Assembly: GCA_046048095.1 (NCBI GenBank)
Contig: JBJOGS010000032.1
Coordinates: 1 to 9,689 of the forward strand
Reading direction: 5' to 3'
From: UBA3478 sp046048095
GTDB taxonomy: Bacteria; Bacteroidota; Bacteroidia; Flavobacteriales; Flavobacteriaceae
Length of the DNA stretch: 9,689 nt
The position numbers and the translations under genes were made by a program. The notes below the pieces were generated by a model. That model was not told the DNA's origin, did not search any database, and saw only the letters and a list, made by a program, of their open reading frames with translations. Shown one piece after another: positions 5,911 to 9,689 of the stretch. Every line of letters starts with the position of its first letter. Positions within the stretch are counted from its first letter, which is position 1.

Positions 5911-8900
5911 ATGGCGCCTCTTAAATTCGGTGACCTTTTCGATGTACTTCTCTACCTCTATTTTAGCGCTATCTAGTCGCTCGTATTCTTGATCCGAGAT
6001 CGGCATAGTTCGTGCTCGAGACAGCTTGAGCAAATCACTCAACAGTGAATGCGGGGTGATTTTGTCGCTCTGCCATGCTCCCACTTGGCGGTCAACGGGC
6101 CGATCTCGACCGGCCAGCAAAAGCTCAGCTAGTTCGTCTTGAAGACTGGCGTTTTGACTCTCGGCGGCCTGTTTTTTAGCGGCGGCCTCTAGGGCGGTTA
6201 GGCTATTATAGGCCTCACTAAAATCGCGCACTAGACTATCTAAATGCTTTTGATAGTGATACAGGGCTACTTCAATAGAAGGGTCTAACTCAAATCGCGG
6301 ATCATCTACCACCGAAATGGAGGTGCTTACCGTGCTGCCCTTAAACGTACTTTCTGCAGTATAGTCACCGGCTAAAACCGCTATGCCCCTTGATTCGTCA
6401 CTTACCCAGGCTCCCGGCAGACGGTGCATCTGCTCGTCAAGTTTCCAGTGCACGTAATTGAGTCCGGGCTTGAGTCCCTTGGTCACCACGCTCTGAATCG
6501 GTCTACCCGAGGCATCTTTGATACGCACTGAAATACTGTCTGACTCAGTCACTGAACCGCTGATTAACACCGGAATTTCAGCACGCTGAAACACCCGATT
6601 TTCTCCTTCAAAGGTGGTGTGAAATCCGGTCCAGATGTTTCCGGGTGGATTGATGAATAATCCTTTCACCTGAACCACCTCGTTCATGGGTAAGGCGGCG
6701 ATAGGAGTACTCAGACCTCCACGCACTATAGCCCTTAAACTCTGAAGGTCGTCAAGTACCCAAATAGCTCTTCCAAAAGTACCTACCACTAGTGCCGATT
6801 CGGGTTCTTGAATGACGAGGTCTCGCGTCGACACCCTTGGGAAACCGTTTTTAAAGGCCGTCCAATTTAGTCCGTCATCGGTACTGATGTACAATCCGTG
6901 TTCGGTACCCAAAAATTGAAGTTGGGGCACCACTGGGTCTTGTATAAATGAAAGAGTATAGCCTCTCACCGGTGTATTGGCGAGCACATTGTGCCAGCTC
7001 TTTCCGTAATTGCTGGTTTTAAAGAGATAGGCATTAAAGTCTCCTTTGCGGTAATTATTAACTACGGCCCAGGCGGTGGACGCCTCATGAGCTGAGGGGT
7101 GAATGCGGGCGATCCAAGCCCCCTCAGGTAGCCCCTTCAGGTTTGAAGTGAGGTTTTTCCATTGCTTTCCACCGTCGCGGGTCAGGTGCAGCTGTCCGTC
7201 ATCGGTTGCTGCCCAGATAAGCTGCTTGTCTAGACGACTTGGAGCAATTGCCAGCAAGCTATTGTAGTTCTCTGCCCCAGAAAGGTCTAAGGTAAGGCCT
7301 CCGTAGTCACGCTGCTGCTGCTCGGGGTTGTTGGTCGATAGGTCGGGCGATATGATCTTCCAAGAAGCACCTCGATCCTCAGACTTGTGCACGAATTGAG
7401 AGCCATAATAGAGCGCATCGGGGTTAAACGGATCTTTTGCGAAAGCCGCATTCCAATTAAATCGAAGCTTGGTATTGAGATCAGGAGAGGGCGGTTGAAT
7501 GCTTTGGTAATAGCCCGTCAGCTTATCGTAACGGTAGAGGTCTCCGTTTTGAGAGGTGCCGTAGCCAAAGCGTGGATTCTCTAGGTCTGGAGCGATATAA
7601 AACCCATCGCCTCCTACCAGGTATTGCCAGTAGAGCGTTCGAATACCGCCCCGTTTCCAGGTGTAGGCTGGGCCAGACCAGTTTCCGTTGTCTTGCATTC
7701 CGCCATACACGTTATAAGGGCGTTCGTGATCTACAGCAATCTGATAAAATTGAGCGACCGGAATGGTCTCTGGAAAATACCAACTCACACCGTGGTCGTA
7801 AGTGATTCCAAGGCCTCCGTCGCCCCCAATAATAAAGTGCTTAGGGTCGTTTTCATCGATCCACATTGCATGAAAGTCGGCGTGAATACCCTTGGTTTCA
7901 TCGGCCGGAATCATGGGGGTCTCATCAAAACTTACCCCACCGTCGTACGAAACAGATAGGGGTTGATAGATGTTGTACAGCCGATCAGGATCAGCCGAGT
8001 CTACCGCTAAATCTTGAAAATAGAAGGGTCTATTGTTGGTGAACTTGGGGTTATCGTTGATCATTTGCCAAGATTCACCCGAGTCGTCACTGCGATACAG
8101 GGCATTTTTCTTGGCCTCAACTTTCGCGTACATGCGGTTCGGATTAGAGGGCGCTAATGCGATCCCGATGCGTCCGAGTTCACCCTCGGGCAGACCTGCC
8201 TCAGGGCCTAATTTTCGCCAATTCGCTCCGCCGTTATCGGTGAAAAACAATCCAGAACCCGGTCCACCTGAAACAAATGAATAGGGCGTGCGACGATGGT
8301 CATAAAGCGCCACATAAAGTCGCTTAGGGTGCTGTGGGTGCATCACCATATCGGCCACCCCAGAGGTTTCGTTAGTAAAGAGTATGCGCTCGAAATGCTG
8401 GCCTCTATCCCTGGTTTTGTAGAGTCCTCTATGGGTGTTTGGCGTAAACGGATCGCCGTGAGCTCCAATATAAACAGTGTTTGAATCGGTCGGATCAATT
8501 AAAATTCGGTGTATCGATTTGGTGGCTTCAAGACCAAGATGTGTCCATGATTTTCCGCCGTCTTCGCTTTTAAACAGCCCCATACCTAGGTTGACCGAGT
8601 TGCGCGGATTGCCCTCGCCCGTTCCGACCCATATCACCTCAGGGTTGTCTCGTTGAATCGCAATGGCCCCAATATTTTGTGTAGGTTGATCGTCGAAGAT
8701 GGGGGTCCATGCCGATCCGCCGTTAGTCGACTTCCAAACACCTCCTGAGGCAGCCCCAACTACAATAATCTTAGGATCTGAGGCAGAAACCGCAATCGCC
8801 GTAATACGACCACTCATGTTGGCCGGACCCACGTTTCGAATATTCAGGTTCTCTAATAAGGTGAAATCGAGTTGCTGACCAATGGCCAACACCGGTATAA

Positions 8901-8928
8901 ACAAGAGTAAAAAAAGGCATTTTCTCAT
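5881..8928 (-). CDS. Exported Asp-box (BNR/sortilin-VPS10-like) beta-propeller protein
   Basis: This 1015-residue secreted protein has a signal peptide (MRKCLFLLLFIPVLAIGQQ). Residues about 25-730 form one or two beta-propellers marked by eleven Asp-box repeats (S/T-x-D/N-x-G-x-x-W/F). They begin near 67, 121, 172, 230, 280, 327, 376, 516, 583, 638 and 682; examples are STNGGSAW, SEDGGKSW, SDDSGESW and TRDGGKQW. The propeller ends with FGRAIWVLDDL (718-728), a hallmark of this large bacterial group usually annotated as glycosyl hydrolase, sortilin or VPS10-like. An Ig/FlgD-like segment follows (about 785-875, with GLNYVHWKLDE), then a helical, partly coiled-coil tail (880-1015) rich in Lys, Glu and Arg. 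No glycosidase active site and no type IX secretion C-terminal domain is visible, so a binding or scaffold role in the periplasm is as likely as catalysis. It is divergent from the DUF885 gene and may be co-regulated with it. Length is normal for the group. Confidence 0.85.
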   Translation of the reverse strand: MRKCLFLLLFIPVLAIGQQLDFTLLENLNIRNVGPANMSGRITAIAVSASDPKIIVVGAASGGVWKSTNGGSAWTPIFDDQPTQNIGAIAIQRDNPEVIWVGTGEGNPRNSVNLGMGLFKSEDGGKSWTHLGLEATKSIHRILIDPTDSNTVYIGAHGDPFTPNTHRGLYKTRDRGQHFERILFTNETSGVADMVMHPQHPKRLYVALYDHRRTPYSFVSGGPGSGLFFTDNGGANWRKLGPEAGLPEGELGRIGIALAPSNPNRMYAKVEAKKNALYRSDDSGESWQMINDNPKFTNNRPFYFQDLAVDSADPDRLYNIYQPLSVSYDGGVSFDETPMIPADETKGIHADFHAMWIDENDPKHFIIGGDGGLGITYDHGVSWYFPETIPVAQFYQIAVDHERPYNVYGGMQDNGNWSGPAYTWKRGGIRTLYWQYLVGGDGFYIAPDLENPRFGYGTSQNGDLYRYDKLTGYYQSIQPPSPDLNTKLRFNWNAAFAKDPFNPDALYYGSQFVHKSEDRGASWKIISPDLSTNNPEQQQRDYGGLTLDLSGAENYNSLLAIAPSRLDKQLIWAATDDGQLHLTRDGGKQWKNLTSNLKGLPEGAWIARIHPSAHEASTAWAVVNNYRKGDFNAYLFKTSNYGKSWHNVLANTPVRGYTLSFIQDPVVPQLQFLGTEHGLYISTDDGLNWTAFKNGFPRVSTRDLVIQEPESALVVGTFGRAIWVLDDLQSLRAIVRGGLSTPIAALPMNEVVQVKGLFINPPGNIWTGFHTTFEGENRVFQRAEIPVLISGSVTESDSISVRIKDASGRPIQSVVTKGLKPGLNYVHWKLDEQMHRLPGAWVSDESRGIAVLAGDYTAESTFKGSTVSTSISVVDDPRFELDPSIEVALYHYQKHLDSLVRDFSEAYNSLTALEAAAKKQAAESQNASLQDELAELLLAGRDRPVDRQVGAWQSDKITPHSLLSDLLKLSRARTMPISDQEYERLDSAKIEVEKYIEKVTEFKRRHKNSLEALVR

Positions 8929-8930
8929 TG

Positions 8931-8985
8931 TGGGGCTAGATTTTAACCCTTACAATGTAAGTGAAAATTTGTTTCTTTAGCCCCA
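8931..8985. repeat. Inverted repeat TGGGGCTA / TAGCCCCA enclosing the promoter region
   Basis: TGGGGCTA (8931-8938) and TAGCCCCA (8978-8985) are perfect 8-base inverted copies separated by 39 bases. They bracket the divergent promoter region. The left arm lies in the untranslated leader of the Asp-box gene, 2 bases before its ATG. The right arm lies at the predicted transcription start of the DUF885 gene. Confidence 0.55.
8949..8961. promoter_or_regulatory. Palindrome CTTACA-A-TGTAAG, candidate operator
   Basis: This is a perfect 6+1+6 palindrome. It falls inside the 19-base spacer between the predicted -33 and -7 boxes of the plus-strand promoter and covers the best minus-strand -7 candidate, so a protein bound here would block both directions. 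TACA/TGTA half-sites are used by BlaI/MecI-type and some other winged-helix repressors. No regulator gene is present in the window. Confidence 0.45.
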
Positions 8986-9000
8986 ATCAAACTCGACATC

Positions 9001-9689
9001 ATGAACCCCTTTTCTAAGCGTATACTTCAAACTTTCGTCGTGGTATTGGCCTTTAATACCACTTATTCTTCGTGGGCCCAAGCGCCTGAGTTGTACGCAC
9101 TATTTGAAAAGTGGAGGGCTTTTGAAAACCCCCAAAAGTCTGACGGATCATTCGATTACAGTCAACGCGCGTTTCAAGAAAAGTGGCCAGAATTCTTAGC
9201 CTTACGCGAAACCCTGAACACCTTATATCAACCCCAATGGCCTACTGCAACAAAAGTAGACTGGACCCTGCTATGGGCAGAGATGAACGGATACGACTTT
9301 AATCATCATGTGTTAAAACCATGGCAACGCGATCCGGCTTTTTACAAAGTGCTATGGACCGATCAAAGCGATGTTCCGGCCCATGAGGGGCCTACCAATC
9401 ACGCAGTGATCGAATGGTGGCAATACGCCAAGCCACTCACTAAACAAGACCGCGAAGATCTGCGCGCTAAACTCGAATATATTCCGGCTTTTTACGATCA
9501 GGCCAAAACCAATCTTACCGGAAACGCTCGTGAACTCTGGGTGGCGGGCATTAGAGATATCAAATCGCAAATGAACGACCTAGAGAAATTAGCTCAAGAG
9601 GCTGAGCTAAAATCAGATAAAAAAATACAGAAGGCGATTAAAGAGGCAATTTTAGCAACACAAGAACTGACCCTCTGGTTAGAAGAAGC
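9001..9689 (+). CDS. DUF885-family exported protein, 3' part missing
   Basis: This frame is open from the ATG to the window end (229 codons plus 2 bases). Residues 1-27 are a signal peptide (positive start, hydrophobic core, SSWAQ). The visible part resembles the N-terminal half of DUF885-domain proteins: DWTLLWAEMNGYDFNHHVL (about 87-105), KPWQRDPAFYKVLW, the DVPAHEGPTNHA stretch, and a helical IPAFYDQAKTNLTGNARELW segment followed by GIRDI. Known relatives run to about 550-600 residues and have a C-terminal HExxxHH-type motif suggesting a zinc metallopeptidase; that part lies outside the window, so catalysis cannot be judged. The start fits the signal peptide and the upstream promoter boxes. 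It diverges from the Asp-box gene and probably shares its control region. The family assignment rests on remembered sequence similarity. Confidence 0.75.
   Translation, partial: MNPFSKRILQTFVVVLAFNTTYSSWAQAPELYALFEKWRAFENPQKSDGSFDYSQRAFQEKWPEFLALRETLNTLYQPQWPTATKVDWTLLWAEMNGYDFNHHVLKPWQRDPAFYKVLWTDQSDVPAHEGPTNHAVIEWWQYAKPLTKQDREDLRAKLEYIPAFYDQAKTNLTGNARELWVAGIRDIKSQMNDLEKLAQEAELKSDKKIQKAIKEAILATQELTLWLEE

Larger units (their letters stand above)
8929..9000. promoter_or_regulatory. Divergent promoter region between Asp-box protein and DUF885 genes
   Basis: Plus strand: AAAATTTG (8964-8971) is one base off the Bacteroidota -7 box, and TTTT (8941-8944) lies exactly 19 bases upstream, one base off the -33 TTTG. 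Transcription would start about 22 bases before the DUF885 ATG. Minus strand: TACATTGT (8959-8952) matches 6 of 8 but has no well-spaced -33 box. Neither start codon has a Shine-Dalgarno sequence. The region also holds two inverted repeats, listed separately. Confidence 0.4.

Noticed and set aside
7308..7322. CTG-type trinucleotide run
   Set aside because: It is only a few units long and encodes three Gln in the Asp-box protein; not a microsatellite of note.
7624..7959. 111-codon plus-strand open frame
   Set aside because: It is antisense to the Asp-box gene, whose repeats and propeller motifs run straight through this stretch. The peptide has no recognisable motif and no start signal.
9352..9570. 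72-codon minus-strand open frame at the right end
   Set aside because: It is opposite the DUF885 gene, which has a signal peptide and family-like sequence in the plus frame.
1..9689. CRISPR arrays, insertion sequences, tRNA/rRNA genes, riboswitches
   Set aside because: No regularly spaced repeats, transposase-like protein, terminal inverted repeats flanking a gene, tRNA cloverleaf or known riboswitch core was seen; nearly all bases are in seven ordinary genes.

Overview
The window looks like Bacteroidota chromosome, probably a flavobacterium-like marine lineage with a fairly balanced base composition. The supporting signs are exported proteins whose signal peptides end in AQ- or GQ-type sites, a lipoprotein signal ending SSC, no Shine-Dalgarno sequences ahead of the starts, promoter-like boxes close to the Bacteroidota consensus (TTTG, 19 bases, TAnnTTTG), and families common in that phylum: Asp-box/sortilin-like exported proteins, DUF885, and AGMO-like sterol desaturases. 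The assignment rests on gene style; no marker gene is present.

Layout. From the left edge to 2867 three genes run on the minus strand and probably form one transcription unit. In transcription order they are an AGMO-like di-iron membrane hydroxylase (2867-1881), an exported M20/AbgB-like amidohydrolase (1846-422), and an M19 membrane dipeptidase lipoprotein (413 to beyond base 1). A 68-base divergent region (2868-2935) separates them from a plus-strand pair: an APC-family amino acid/polyamine permease (2936-4426) and, 3 bases later, an aldo/keto reductase fused to a RidA-like domain (4430-5884). That pair meets head-on with a minus-strand gene for a large exported Asp-box (sortilin/VPS10-like) protein (8928-5881). 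The two stop codons share the bases CTAG, and a terminator-like hairpin spans the junction. A second divergent region (8929-9000, 72 bases) carries nested inverted repeats. A partial DUF885-family gene (9001 to the right edge) then runs off the window.

How the genes may work together (inference). An exported amidohydrolase, a surface dipeptidase, a DUF885 hydrolase and an APC permease suggest scavenging of peptides or N-acylated amino acids. The reductase-Rid fusion may process a reactive carbonyl or imine made from what the permease imports. The hydroxylase and the Asp-box protein do not obviously fit that scheme. There is no defence system, mobile element, CRISPR array, tRNA or rRNA. Coding density is very high: the longest gaps without a gene are 68 and 72 bases.
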